Assembly: GCA_030152275.1 (NCBI GenBank)
Contig: JASLHF010000263.1
Location: 1 to 18,077, forward strand
Source of the DNA: Acinetobacter sp.
GTDB taxonomy: Bacteria > Pseudomonadota > Gammaproteobacteria > Pseudomonadales > Moraxellaceae
Direction of reading: 5' to 3'
DNA: 18,077 bases
Positions 1 to 7,556 of this stretch are shown piece after piece. How positions within the stretch are numbered: position 1 is the stretch's first letter; every line of letters starts with the position of its first letter. The notes beneath the pieces are model-generated. The model made no database searches, was not told the origin of the DNA, and saw only the letters and a program-made list of their open reading frames with translations. The position numbers were made by a program, and so were the translations under genes.

Positions 1-10
1 AGCAATTTGC

Positions 11-2005
11 ATGATAACTGACATCAGTGCGCGCCGCATCCGCACGCTTGATCCTGCCTTAGCCAACCAAATCGCTGCCGGCGAGGTGATTGAACGCCCG
101 TCTTCGGTGGTGAAAGAATTGCTGGAAAATGCCATTGATGCTGGTTCAACAGAACTGATCATTCGGGTAGAACAGGGCGGCAGTACGCTGATTGAAATTA
201 TCGACAATGGGCGCGGCATCCATCCTGACGATTTACCTTTGGCGGTGATGCGTCACGCTACTAGTAAAATTCAGTCTGCAGATGATCTGCACGCGATTGT
301 CAGCTTAGGTTTTCGCGGAGAAGCCTTGGCATCCATTGCCGCTGTTTCGCGTTTAAGCCTGATTAGCAGTCAAGATGATGACGGTATAGGCTATCAAGTG
401 GAAGTTAATGGCACGGCCTTTGATCATCAAGAAATACAAGCTGTGGCCGCTGCGCGCGGCACACAAATACGGGTGCAGGATTTATTTTTTAATGTGCCTG
501 CACGCCGGAAGTTTTTAAAAAAACCAGGAACAGAATTTGGCCACATCGAAGAAATTGTCCGACGTTTAGCGCTGACGCATTTTGATATCCGTTTTGTATT
601 GGAACATAACGGCAGTATTAAACTGAATTTGCCGGCAGCTGACAGCGGTGAATTGCGTTTTCAGCGCGTGCAGCAGCTGCTGGGCCGTCCATTTACCGAA
701 AATGCGTACTGGATTGATGCCGACAGTGTCAGCATGCGATTGAGCGGTTGGCTAGGACATCCTTCAGATGCGCGCGCTCAGGCGGATTTGCAGTATGTCT
801 ATGTGAATGGGCGCATTGTTAAAGATAAAACCATTTCTCATGCGCTGCGCATGGCCTATGATGGCATTCTGCATGGTCATCAGCATCCGGCCTATTTACT
901 GTTTTTGGAAGTCGATCCGGAAAATATTGATGTCAATGTGCATCCAACTAAGCATGAAATCCGCTTTTTAAATCAGCGTGAAGTGCATGAGTTTGTGCGT
1001 CATTTCGCAAAATCCACATTGGCTCAGTTTCAAACAGCCAGCGCCGAGCTGTCTTCTGCTATGAAATCTGACGATGCAGCAGTAGACAGCGTTGCACCGC
1101 AGCCGCGTTATCAAGAACAATTTTTACTGCATAAGATGGCTGAAAACACAGTTCAGCCTCAGGCCGCAGAAGCTGGAATCAATGATAGTTTAAGTGACTT
1201 CAGCGCTGCAGAGCCGCAGACCGTGAGTTACAGTCTAAATAATACGCCTGCACGAGCATCTAACGGTTCGGGTTACGCGTCTGGATACAGTTCACAATAT
1301 GCCGGTTCTGCCAAACTGAACAATGCTTTGCAAAGTTATTTGGCGCCGCTGAGCGAAACGAATGAAGCTGCTCTTCAAGACACATCTTTGGAAGATCATA
1401 TTGCCTCAAAAGTAGATGAACACCCACTGGGTATTGCTATTGCGCAGCTGCATGGCATTTACATCTTGGCGCAAAATACTGAAGGCCTGATTATTGTCGA
1501 TATGCATGCTGCCCATGAACGTATTGTGCTGCAGCAAATGAAACAGGCCTGGGATAAGCCAGAATTTTGGACTTCGCAGCAGCTGCTGATTCCGAAAGTT
1601 GTGCCAATCAGCCGCATGCAGGCCGCCCGTATTGAAGACTTAAAAGAACAGCTGGCGCGTTTGGGATTGGAAATTGATCAATATGGCGATGAACAGGTGA
1701 TTGTGCGCGGCGTGCCTGCAATTTTACATAAAGCAGATTTTGATGCCTTAATTCCAGAATTGCTGAATGATCTAGACCCATCAGATCAGGCACAGGGACT
1801 GTTGCAAAAGCGTGATCAGATTTTGGCTGGAATGGCTTGTCATGGCGCAGTGCGTGCGCATCGTCTTTTAAGCTTGTCAGAAATGAATGCCTTGCTTCGT
1901 CAAATGGAGCAAACTGAATTTGCTAGCCAATGTAATCATGGACGCCCAACATGGCGTGCATTTCCGCTGGCGCAGCTCGATAAATTATTTGCTCGGGGAG
2001 AGTAG
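11..2005 (+). CDS. mutL: DNA mismatch repair protein MutL
   Basis: MutL couples mismatch recognition by MutS to downstream strand removal in the cytoplasm. The N-terminal GHKL ATPase is clear: KELLEN near residues 35-40 (catalytic Glu36 and Mg-binding Asn40 by analogy with E. coli E29/N33), DNGRGI at 65-70, ATSKI at 83-87 and GFRGEALASI at 100-109. A low-complexity linker covers about 340-470. The C-terminal dimerisation domain carries DMHAAHER from D497, ACHGAVRAH around C610 and CNHGRPTW from C641, which match the metal-site motifs of endonuclease-type MutL. The last acidic position of the first motif is Gln508 instead of Glu. The length, 664 aa, is usual for the family. Only 10 bases precede this ATG, so an upstream start cannot be excluded. 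miaA follows 6 bp downstream. Identification is certain; endonuclease activity is inference. Confidence 0.97.
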   Translation: MITDISARRIRTLDPALANQIAAGEVIERPSSVVKELLENAIDAGSTELIIRVEQGGSTLIEIIDNGRGIHPDDLPLAVMRHATSKIQSADDLHAIVSLGFRGEALASIAAVSRLSLISSQDDDGIGYQVEVNGTAFDHQEIQAVAAARGTQIRVQDLFFNVPARRKFLKKPGTEFGHIEEIVRRLALTHFDIRFVLEHNGSIKLNLPAADSGELRFQRVQQLLGRPFTENAYWIDADSVSMRLSGWLGHPSDARAQADLQYVYVNGRIVKDKTISHALRMAYDGILHGHQHPAYLLFLEVDPENIDVNVHPTKHEIRFLNQREVHEFVRHFAKSTLAQFQTASAELSSAMKSDDAAVDSVAPQPRYQEQFLLHKMAENTVQPQAAEAGINDSLSDFSAAEPQTVSYSLNNTPARASNGSGYASGYSSQYAGSAKLNNALQSYLAPLSETNEAALQDTSLEDHIASKVDEHPLGIAIAQLHGIYILAQNTEGLIIVDMHAAHERIVLQQMKQAWDKPEFWTSQQLLIPKVVPISRMQAARIEDLKEQLARLGLEIDQYGDEQVIVRGVPAILHKADFDALIPELLNDLDPSDQAQGLLQKRDQILAGMACHGAVRAHRLLSLSEMNALLRQMEQTEFASQCNHGRPTWRAFPLAQLDKLFARGE

Positions 2006-2011
2006 CGTTAC

Positions 2012-2950
2012 ATGTCAAATCAACTGCCGGTCATCAATCTTATGGGGCCTACTGCAAGCGGTAAAACCGCTCTGGCATGCACGCTATACGAACAAGGGAA
2101 TTATGAACTGATTTCAGTCGATTCTGCGCTGGTTTATCAAGATATGGACATCGGTACAGCTAAGCCTACAAAAGAGGAACAAGCGCGTTATCCGCACCAT
2201 TTAATCGATATTATCAGCCCGCTTGAAGTATATTCTGCAGCGCAATTTGTCGATGATGCGAGTGCGCTGATTGATGATATGCACACGCGAGGCAAAACGC
2301 CCATATTGGTCGGCGGCACTATGCTGTATTTCAAAGCGCTGCTGGAAGGGCTGTCATCAAATTTGCCAAGTGCTAATTATGATGTGCGGGCAGCTATTGA
2401 AGATAAAGCAGCGCGAGAGGGCTGGGGAGCTGTTTACGCGGAACTATGCGCTGTCGATCCTTTAGCTGGGCAAAAATTTAAAGTGAGCGATAAACAGCGG
2501 ATTATCCGTGCGTTGGAAGTATTTAAGCTCACTGGGCAGCCGATTACCAAATTGCAGGCAGAACAGCCCAAAAATTTACCATACAAATACAATTTTCATA
2601 ATTATGCTTTGATGCCGGATCGAGTAGAATTGCACAAACGCATACAGCTGCGGCTGGATCAGATGTGGAATATCGGATTTTTAAATGAAGTTATAAACTT
2701 AATGAATAAATACGATTTAAATGAAAATATGCCATCTATGCGTTCTGTGGGCTATCGTCAAGCGCTAGATTTTTTAAATAACAGTGATAAAAGTCCTGAA
2801 AAACAGCGTGAAATGGAAGATAAGGCGCTTTTTGCGACACGACAACTTGCTAAACGTCAATATACTTGGCTGAGATCTTTGCAAGAACAGCATAAATTTA
2901 CTACATATTTGACCATTGAACAGGCACAAGAAGACTTGCGAAACTGCTGA
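2012..2950 (+). CDS. miaA: tRNA dimethylallyltransferase MiaA
   Basis: MiaA transfers the dimethylallyl group from DMAPP to N6 of adenosine 37 in tRNAs that read UNN codons, the first step towards ms2i6A. The P-loop GPTASGKT is at residues 12-19. The catalytic-Asp region (D37, followed by SALVYQDMDIGTAKP) and the C-terminal RQLAKRQYTWLR motif, typical of the family, are all present. The length of 312 aa is normal (E. coli about 316). The gene starts 6 bp after the mutL stop, and a GGGGAG at 1995-2000, inside the end of mutL, is the likely ribosome binding site. The mutL-miaA-hfq order is widely conserved in gammaproteobacteria, so co-transcription is likely. Confidence 0.97.
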   Translation: MSNQLPVINLMGPTASGKTALACTLYEQGNYELISVDSALVYQDMDIGTAKPTKEEQARYPHHLIDIISPLEVYSAAQFVDDASALIDDMHTRGKTPILVGGTMLYFKALLEGLSSNLPSANYDVRAAIEDKAAREGWGAVYAELCAVDPLAGQKFKVSDKQRIIRALEVFKLTGQPITKLQAEQPKNLPYKYNFHNYALMPDRVELHKRIQLRLDQMWNIGFLNEVINLMNKYDLNENMPSMRSVGYRQALDFLNNSDKSPEKQREMEDKALFATRQLAKRQYTWLRSLQEQHKFTTYLTIEQAQEDLRNC

Positions 2951-2968
2951 GGATAAAGCAAAATTTAG

Positions 2969-3015
2969 CTACTGCCTTTTTTATAATTTTTAATTGAAAA
3001 ATAAAGGTAGTTTTT
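2969..3015 (+). terminator. possible hairpin plus U-tract between miaA and hfq
   Basis: CTAC at 2969-2972 and CTTT at 2976-2979 pair with AAAG/GTAG at 3003-3010, and ATTTTT at 2986-2991 pairs with AAAAAT at 2997-3002 around a 5-base loop. Five Ts follow at 3011-3015. The stem is AT-rich and interrupted by a bulge and an internal loop, so it may be only a weak terminator or attenuator ahead of hfq, or chance AT-rich pairing. Confidence 0.3.
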
Positions 3016-3048
3016 GCGCTGATTTTTAATTTTTTTTGGAGTTATAAC

Positions 3049-3570
3049 ATGTCTAAAGGTCAAACTTTACAAGATCCGTTCTTAAATTCTCTCCGTAAAG
3101 AACGTATTCCAGTTTCAATTTTTCTTGTAAACGGCATTAAATTACAAGGTCATATCGAATCTTTTGACCAATATGTGGTTTTACTAAAAAATACTGTAAG
3201 CCAAATGGTTTATAAACATGCGATTTCTACTGTAGTTCCTGCACGTAATCCGCGTCCTGCAGGCGCGCCTGCAGGTGCTCAAGGCGCTGCTGGCTTTGGT
3301 GGCGGTCAAGGTCAAGGCGGCTTCGGCGGTCAAGGCGGCTTCGGCGGTCAAGGTGGCGGCTTCGGCGGTCAAGGCGGCTTCGGCGGTCAAGGCGGCTTCG
3401 GCGGTCAAGGCGGCTTCGGCGGTCAAGGCGGTGGCTTCGGCGGTCAAGGCGGCTTCGGCGGCGGTCAAGGCGGCGGCTTCGGCGGTCAAGGCGGCTTCGG
3501 CGGTCAATCTGCTGGTTTTGATAGCGAAACAAAATTTGAAGATTCTCAAGAAGACGAAAATAATCGTTAA
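3049..3570 (+). CDS. hfq: RNA chaperone Hfq with long Gly/Phe/Gln repeat tail
   Basis: Hfq is a hexameric Sm-like ring that brings small RNAs and mRNAs together and affects their stability and translation. Residues 1 to about 66 form the standard core: an N-terminal helix (QTLQDPFLNSLRKERI), the Sm1 strands with the SFDQY region, and the Sm2 motif with YKHAIS at 55-60. The protein is 173 aa against 102 in E. coli. The excess is a Gly-rich tail: residues 83-153 are tandem GFGGQG-type units with Phe at 83, 92, 98, 105, 111, 117, 123, 130, 136, 144 and 150. It ends in an acidic tip (DSETKFEDSQEDENNR). Long Gly-rich Hfq tails are known in Moraxellaceae. GGAG at 3038-3041 lies 7 bases before the ATG, and a run of eight Ts (3030-3037) sits just upstream. 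A strong terminator follows. Confidence 0.97.
   Translation: MSKGQTLQDPFLNSLRKERIPVSIFLVNGIKLQGHIESFDQYVVLLKNTVSQMVYKHAISTVVPARNPRPAGAPAGAQGAAGFGGGQGQGGFGGQGGFGGQGGGFGGQGGFGGQGGFGGQGGFGGQGGGFGGQGGFGGGQGGGFGGQGGFGGQSAGFDSETKFEDSQEDENNR
3292..3507 (+). repeat. in-frame 18/21-bp tandem repeat inside hfq
   Basis: The segment consists of units of the form ggcttcggcggtcaaggc (18 bp, GFGGQG), with some units lengthened by one or two glycine codons. The spacing between Phe codons is 9, 6, 7, 6, 6, 6, 7, 6, 8, 6 and 7 codons. Codon choice is nearly identical from unit to unit, with Phe as ttc, Gln as caa and Gly as a fixed ggc/ggt pattern. This points to recent duplication or slippage. All visible unit lengths are multiples of three, so changes in copy number would keep the frame. 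The uniformity also leaves other frames free of stops, which creates spurious open frames on both strands. Confidence 0.93.
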
Positions 3571-3585
3571 TTGAAAATTAAAAAG

Positions 3586-3611
3586 GCCTCTGTTTACAGA
3601 GGCTTTTTTTT
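3586..3611 (+). terminator. intrinsic terminator of hfq
   Basis: A perfect GCCTCTG / CAGAGGC stem (3586-3592 with 3597-3603) closes a TTTA loop and is followed at once by eight Ts (3604-3611). It lies 16 bp after the hfq stop codon, the expected place for the end of the mutL-miaA-hfq transcript. Confidence 0.92.
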
Positions 3612-3688
3612 ATTTTTTATTTTGTTGCTATCCTTAGGTTGAAGCATAAATAAAATGAAGAATAGTCAAAGTGTATTAATAAGACATT

Positions 3689-3719
3689 AAAAAAGCCGGC
3701 GTTTAATGCCGGCTTTTTT
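3689..3719 (-). terminator. intrinsic terminator of lptD-surA (possibly bidirectional)
   Basis: A perfect 12-bp inverted repeat (AAAAAAGCCGGC at 3689-3700 and GCCGGCTTTTTT at 3708-3719) surrounds a 7-base loop. Read on the minus strand it sits 12 bp after the surA stop and ends in a U-tract. It is symmetric, so it could also catch plus-strand transcripts that read through the hfq terminator. Confidence 0.9.
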
Positions 3720-3731
3720 AAGAACAGGAAA

Positions 3732-5045
3732 TCACGATTTATTCTTTTTACGGTCAAGGCTTGGATCTTTAATATCAACAAATGCATTGTTGCGCAATTC
3801 ACGCAGCCAAGTATCTAATTCCGCATCAAATTGACGTTCGCCTAGTAACTGACGCGCCATCCGTTCTTGATATTCTTTGGTCATATCTTGTTGGCGTGTA
3901 TCTGTAACTTGTAAAATATGCCATCCGAATTGAGTCTGGAATGGTTCGCTGACTTGGCCTTTAGGTGTATTTTGCATACGTTGATCAAATTCAGGGACCA
4001 TAGTGCCTGGTGTTACCCAGCCTAAGCTGCCGCCGTCGCGCGCTGAACCAGGATCATTTGAGTAGGTTGCAGCCAGTACTGCAAAGTCTTCACCTTTTTG
4101 AATACGGTTATAAAGGCTGTCAATCATCTGCTTTGCATTTTCAGGGCTTACTACTTCAGATGGCTGAATGAGAATGTGGCGTGTTTGGTATTGAGGCACG
4201 ATGGCTTTTTGATCTGCACCCTTACGTTCGAGCAGTTTAAGCACATGAATGCCGTCACGAACTGAAATCAGTTCAGTGGTTTGACCTGCTTCTAATGGAC
4301 TTACACGTGCTGCTAGTTCTGCGGGAATGTCAGATAAGTTGCGGAAGCCCATATCTGCACCTTCAACTTTAATAGTTTTGGTGCTGAATTTTTGGTCAAT
4401 CGCTTTAACATCATTGTTTTTGTCTAGCTCTGCCTTTACTAATTTTGCAGTCTTTTCCAGAGCTGCATCATCGCCTGAAATACGCACATGCAATATATGC
4501 GCTTGACTGCCCATTGCGGCTTGGCCTTGTGGTGAATTCAGGAAGTTTTTAACATCAGATTCGCTAATTTGGATGCGTGAGGTAACGATTTGCTGACGCA
4601 GACGGTTAAGGGCTAGATCTTCAGCAATCCGGCCGCGTAAAGATGAATAGGTGTTCGGCGCAATAGCATCCAATTTCTTTTGGAAAGCTTCTAAGCTTGG
4701 AGAACCGGAATCTTTAGCAACTTTTAATACAGCATCATTCAGCGCTTTCTCATCGGTTTTAATATTGTAGCGCTTAACTTGTTCCAGCTGCGCTTGACGG
4801 ATAATCAGCTGTTCCAGCGCTTGCTGCTGCAGATAGGGTTCAGGTGGAACGGTTTTCTTTTGGGCTTCCAGTTGATGCTTTAATTCAGCCATGCTTTGGT
4901 CTAAATCACTGCGCAGGATGACACTGTTGTCAACCACAGCTACAACTTCATCTTTAGATTGCGCAGCAAAGGCGGGGATTGATGCGCATAGGCAAAGTGC
5001 AAGTGCTGTCGCTTTAAAAGCGCGTTTTAACTGTAGTGTCTTCAT
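3732..5045 (-). CDS. surA: periplasmic chaperone / peptidyl-prolyl isomerase SurA
   Basis: SurA escorts unfolded outer-membrane proteins across the periplasm to the BAM complex. Translation from the ATG at 5045 gives 437 aa. A clear Sec signal peptide is present: basic MKTLQLKR, then a hydrophobic stretch, then IPAFA before AQS (predicted cut near residue 27). A SurA N-terminal chaperone domain covers about 28-175. Two parvulin-type domains follow, beginning at AHILHVRI near 182 and TRHILIQP near 288. The second is the better conserved (SNDPGSARDGGSLGW, then FQTQFGWHIL). The frame stays open upstream to a TTG at 5060, but that adds residues ahead of a normal signal peptide. I chose the ATG because it overlaps the lptD stop as TAATG, implying translational coupling, although the Shine-Dalgarno match is poor. 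A terminator follows. Confidence 0.95.
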   Translation of the reverse strand: MKTLQLKRAFKATALALCLCASIPAFAAQSKDEVVAVVDNSVILRSDLDQSMAELKHQLEAQKKTVPPEPYLQQQALEQLIIRQAQLEQVKRYNIKTDEKALNDAVLKVAKDSGSPSLEAFQKKLDAIAPNTYSSLRGRIAEDLALNRLRQQIVTSRIQISESDVKNFLNSPQGQAAMGSQAHILHVRISGDDAALEKTAKLVKAELDKNNDVKAIDQKFSTKTIKVEGADMGFRNLSDIPAELAARVSPLEAGQTTELISVRDGIHVLKLLERKGADQKAIVPQYQTRHILIQPSEVVSPENAKQMIDSLYNRIQKGEDFAVLAATYSNDPGSARDGGSLGWVTPGTMVPEFDQRMQNTPKGQVSEPFQTQFGWHILQVTDTRQQDMTKEYQERMARQLLGERQFDAELDTWLRELRNNAFVDIKDPSLDRKKNKS

Positions 5046-7534
5046 TAACGTTCTGTCCAATTTTGATTGATATTATTAAAGCCAAGAATACGGTTTTCTA
5101 GCAATGAGGAGAGTTTGTTGTTGAAACCGCCCAGTCCTTTCAAGGAAAATTCCGCCATAATCGCGCGTTTTGGGCTTACACCGTCATCTTTGACGTTGTC
5201 TAAGTCGTTATAGTATGAACGGCCATAGACGGAAACACCCCAACAGCAGGATTCATAATTTACACCAAGTAAATACTCTCTCGCCACGCTATTGTCTAAG
5301 TCATATTGCGCATGGCCGATGATGCGCCAATTATTGTGTACAGGTTGTATAAAGGAGGCAACTACCTGATCGTATGTGTCTTGGCGGTTAGGGATATATT
5401 TGCGGTTAAAATAGCCTAAATTGTACAGGTTGCCTTTGTCGCCAGCGTAATATAGCTGCAGATCGCGTTCTGCATTGTCACCGTTTGACATCCATGCTGA
5501 ATTGGCATTTACAGTGAAGTGTTCGGATAACTGGCTTGAAAGGCTAATGATAGGGCCAGTGCGCCGTTCACGGTCAAATTCATCGGTTACATTATTTAAA
5601 GTGACACGGCGGTTTTCAAAATAGTAACTTTGACCGATACCTGCTTTTAAGCGTTCAAGGCCGATACTGTCAAATAAGCTATAGCTTAAACCTAAAGATG
5701 CAAAGTTATTATCTTCTAAACGGTCATGGCCGTAAAAACGATAAGGGCTGAACAGCTGGTCATAGTTGATTGATGCTGAGGTCGAATCAAAGTTAGGATG
5801 GCTGTCCTGATTACGGTAAGGCGCATAAGCGTAAAACATGCGCGGCGTCAGTGTTTGCAGGAATTTACCTTGCTTTTCAAAAATTAGGCCTGTATCTAAA
5901 GTGAACTGCGGCACAATAATGGATTTGCTTTCATTAGATGAACTGGTTTGCGAATCTGTGCTGCCGTTATTTTGCAGATATTGTACGGTGTCTTTATCAA
6001 AGAAGGTATTGACGTTGCGTACAGACACTTGCGGAATAACAAATGACCAAGGGTTGCGGTAGTTGTAACGTACAGAAAAATCATTATAAATACGCGTGCC
6101 GCTTGGCTCGAATGAGCGGTTGTTATTGCTGGAATATACGCTGTAATCGCTAATGTCTTTTTTGAAATATGCTGTATCGTGATTGAACTCGTACTGCAAG
6201 CCTAAAGGGTTGCCGTGCTTATAATTGAGCAAAAATTGAGGCAGACGTGCATAGGGGCGGTCTTCGTCTTTTACGGTTTTATCCAGTGTCTGGAAATCCT
6301 CAACTTTCAGCTGTGCTTTTAGGCCGGGGATGCCGTTGCTGTAGTTGAGCTCCCATGCGCGGCGCAAGTTTAAATCGGTTTTAGAGTTTGGATTGTTATT
6401 TAAGTCTGTAAAGTAATCTTTATCAGATGCATAGTTATATTCTAAGTTAGCAGTGAATTGATCATTCAGATCCCATTTATGCAATACATGCAGATCTTTA
6501 CGGTCTTGGTCATTATAGCCGCGGTCTGATGGAAGGTAGCCGCCCCAGAGAATACCTTCACCAAAATTTTGAGTTAAAAAGCGGAATTCACCTTCCATCA
6601 TAGCGCCGCGGTCACTGATGATTCGCGGTGTTATGGTTGCATCATAGTTTGGTGCAAGGTTGAGATAAACCGGAACCCCAAGCTCAATCCCGCCGTCATT
6701 GGTAAAACCAAAACTTGGAGTCAGGACGCCAGTAGTGCGGCGGTCGTCTATTGGGAAGTTAAAATAGGGAACAGCCATCACAGGCACATTTTTTACATAC
6801 AGTTTTGTGCCTTTTGTTTCACCGCGGCCAGTTTCCTGATTTAGTTTGATTTTATCGGCTTCAATTTTCCATGTAGGCGTTTCGCCCGGCGGACAAGTGC
6901 TGTATGTGGCTTTTTCAAGTTCTAATGTTTCTGGCGAAGTACGGGCAATTTTTTCTGCTGTACCATGCGCATGCTGCTCTTCAGCAATATATAGGCTGTT
7001 GTTTAAGTCGCCTTGCTGTGTTTTTAAGTTGTAGTGAATCGAGTCGCTTTGTGACAGCAGTCCTGCCTGCGCCATTTGCACGCGGCCAGATGCGTTAGCA
7101 TAGGTTTGAGTTTTATCAATTTGTATCTGATCGGCGCGGATTTGTCGGCCGGGCTGTTCAATGACAACGTTGCCTTCCAAAATAGAGTCGCCGTTCGGAT
7201 CAAAATGTCCATAATCTGCAGTTACGGTAGAGGTCGCCTGATCTGCCGGAACTGTTTTGGCATCTGGAGCGATAGGCGTAACCCAAGCGCCTTGGCAAAA
7301 AGCATTGTTAAAATACTGACTTTGCTGCAGCTGCTGCGCTTCAGGTGCAGATTTGTCTACATAGTATTGCTCAAAAAAACTCTGGCCCGGATAAGCTTCA
7401 GAAATTGTTTGTTTTAGTTGCTCTGTATCATTTTGCGCAGAAGCAGGCGATGCCGCAAAGCCGGTTGCCGAGCTGCCGCAAAGAAGGGTTAAGATCGCAG
7501 TCGCTAAAGGATTAAATTTAAACTGATGCTTCAT
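5045..7534 (-). CDS. lptD: LPS assembly outer-membrane protein LptD
   Basis: LptD is the beta-barrel that, plugged by LptE, inserts lipopolysaccharide or lipooligosaccharide into the outer leaflet of the outer membrane. A signal peptide (KHQFKFNPLATAILTLLCG onward) is followed by an N-terminal periplasmic OstA/LptA-like beta-jellyroll (about residues 105-235, with EGNVVIEQPGRQIRADQI). A large C-terminal barrel rich in Tyr, Asn and Asp comes next, including the conserved region around VPYFNFPIDDRRTTG. Counting from the ATG at 7543, the mature protein has cysteines at 83, 217, 766 and 767, matching the four-cysteine arrangement that forms interdomain disulfides in E. coli LptD. Two in-frame ATGs exist, at 7543 and 7534. 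I prefer 7534 because GAGA precedes it and it begins the signal peptide cleanly. The gene overlaps surA, its likely folding chaperone, by one base. Confidence 0.96.
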   Translation of the reverse strand: MKHQFKFNPLATAILTLLCGSSATGFAASPASAQNDTEQLKQTISEAYPGQSFFEQYYVDKSAPEAQQLQQSQYFNNAFCQGAWVTPIAPDAKTVPADQATSTVTADYGHFDPNGDSILEGNVVIEQPGRQIRADQIQIDKTQTYANASGRVQMAQAGLLSQSDSIHYNLKTQQGDLNNSLYIAEEQHAHGTAEKIARTSPETLELEKATYSTCPPGETPTWKIEADKIKLNQETGRGETKGTKLYVKNVPVMAVPYFNFPIDDRRTTGVLTPSFGFTNDGGIELGVPVYLNLAPNYDATITPRIISDRGAMMEGEFRFLTQNFGEGILWGGYLPSDRGYNDQDRKDLHVLHKWDLNDQFTANLEYNYASDKDYFTDLNNNPNSKTDLNLRRAWELNYSNGIPGLKAQLKVEDFQTLDKTVKDEDRPYARLPQFLLNYKHGNPLGLQYEFNHDTAYFKKDISDYSVYSSNNNRSFEPSGTRIYNDFSVRYNYRNPWSFVIPQVSVRNVNTFFDKDTVQYLQNNGSTDSQTSSSNESKSIIVPQFTLDTGLIFEKQGKFLQTLTPRMFYAYAPYRNQDSHPNFDSTSASINYDQLFSPYRFYGHDRLEDNNFASLGLSYSLFDSIGLERLKAGIGQSYYFENRRVTLNNVTDEFDRERRTGPIISLSSQLSEHFTVNANSAWMSNGDNAERDLQLYYAGDKGNLYNLGYFNRKYIPNRQDTYDQVVASFIQPVHNNWRIIGHAQYDLDNSVAREYLLGVNYESCCWGVSVYGRSYYNDLDNVKDDGVSPKRAIMAEFSLKGLGGFNNKLSSLLENRILGFNNINQNWTER

Positions 7535-7556
7535 TTGTCTCATTAACCAAGAGTGC

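Noticed and set aside
3292..3507. Regular short repeats considered as a CRISPR array.
   Set aside because: There are no unique spacers. The units are contiguous, in frame and code for the Hfq tail.
3184..3574. Three further long open frames overlapping the hfq tail (plus-strand ASAVKA-type repeat; minus-strand LTAEAA and RRSRLD repeats).
   Set aside because: They exist only because the DNA repeat unit has no stop in those frames. They have no ribosome binding site and no non-repetitive domain, and hfq is clearly the gene.
5046..5060. TTG at 5060 as the start of surA.
   Set aside because: It adds five residues ahead of a normal signal peptide, uses a rare start codon and lacks a ribosome binding site. 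The ATG at 5045, overlapping the lptD stop, is simpler.
5838..7417. Open frames on the plus strand across lptD (62 to 113 codons).
   Set aside because: They lie antisense to a well-supported gene, have no recognisable domain and no convincing ribosome binding site.
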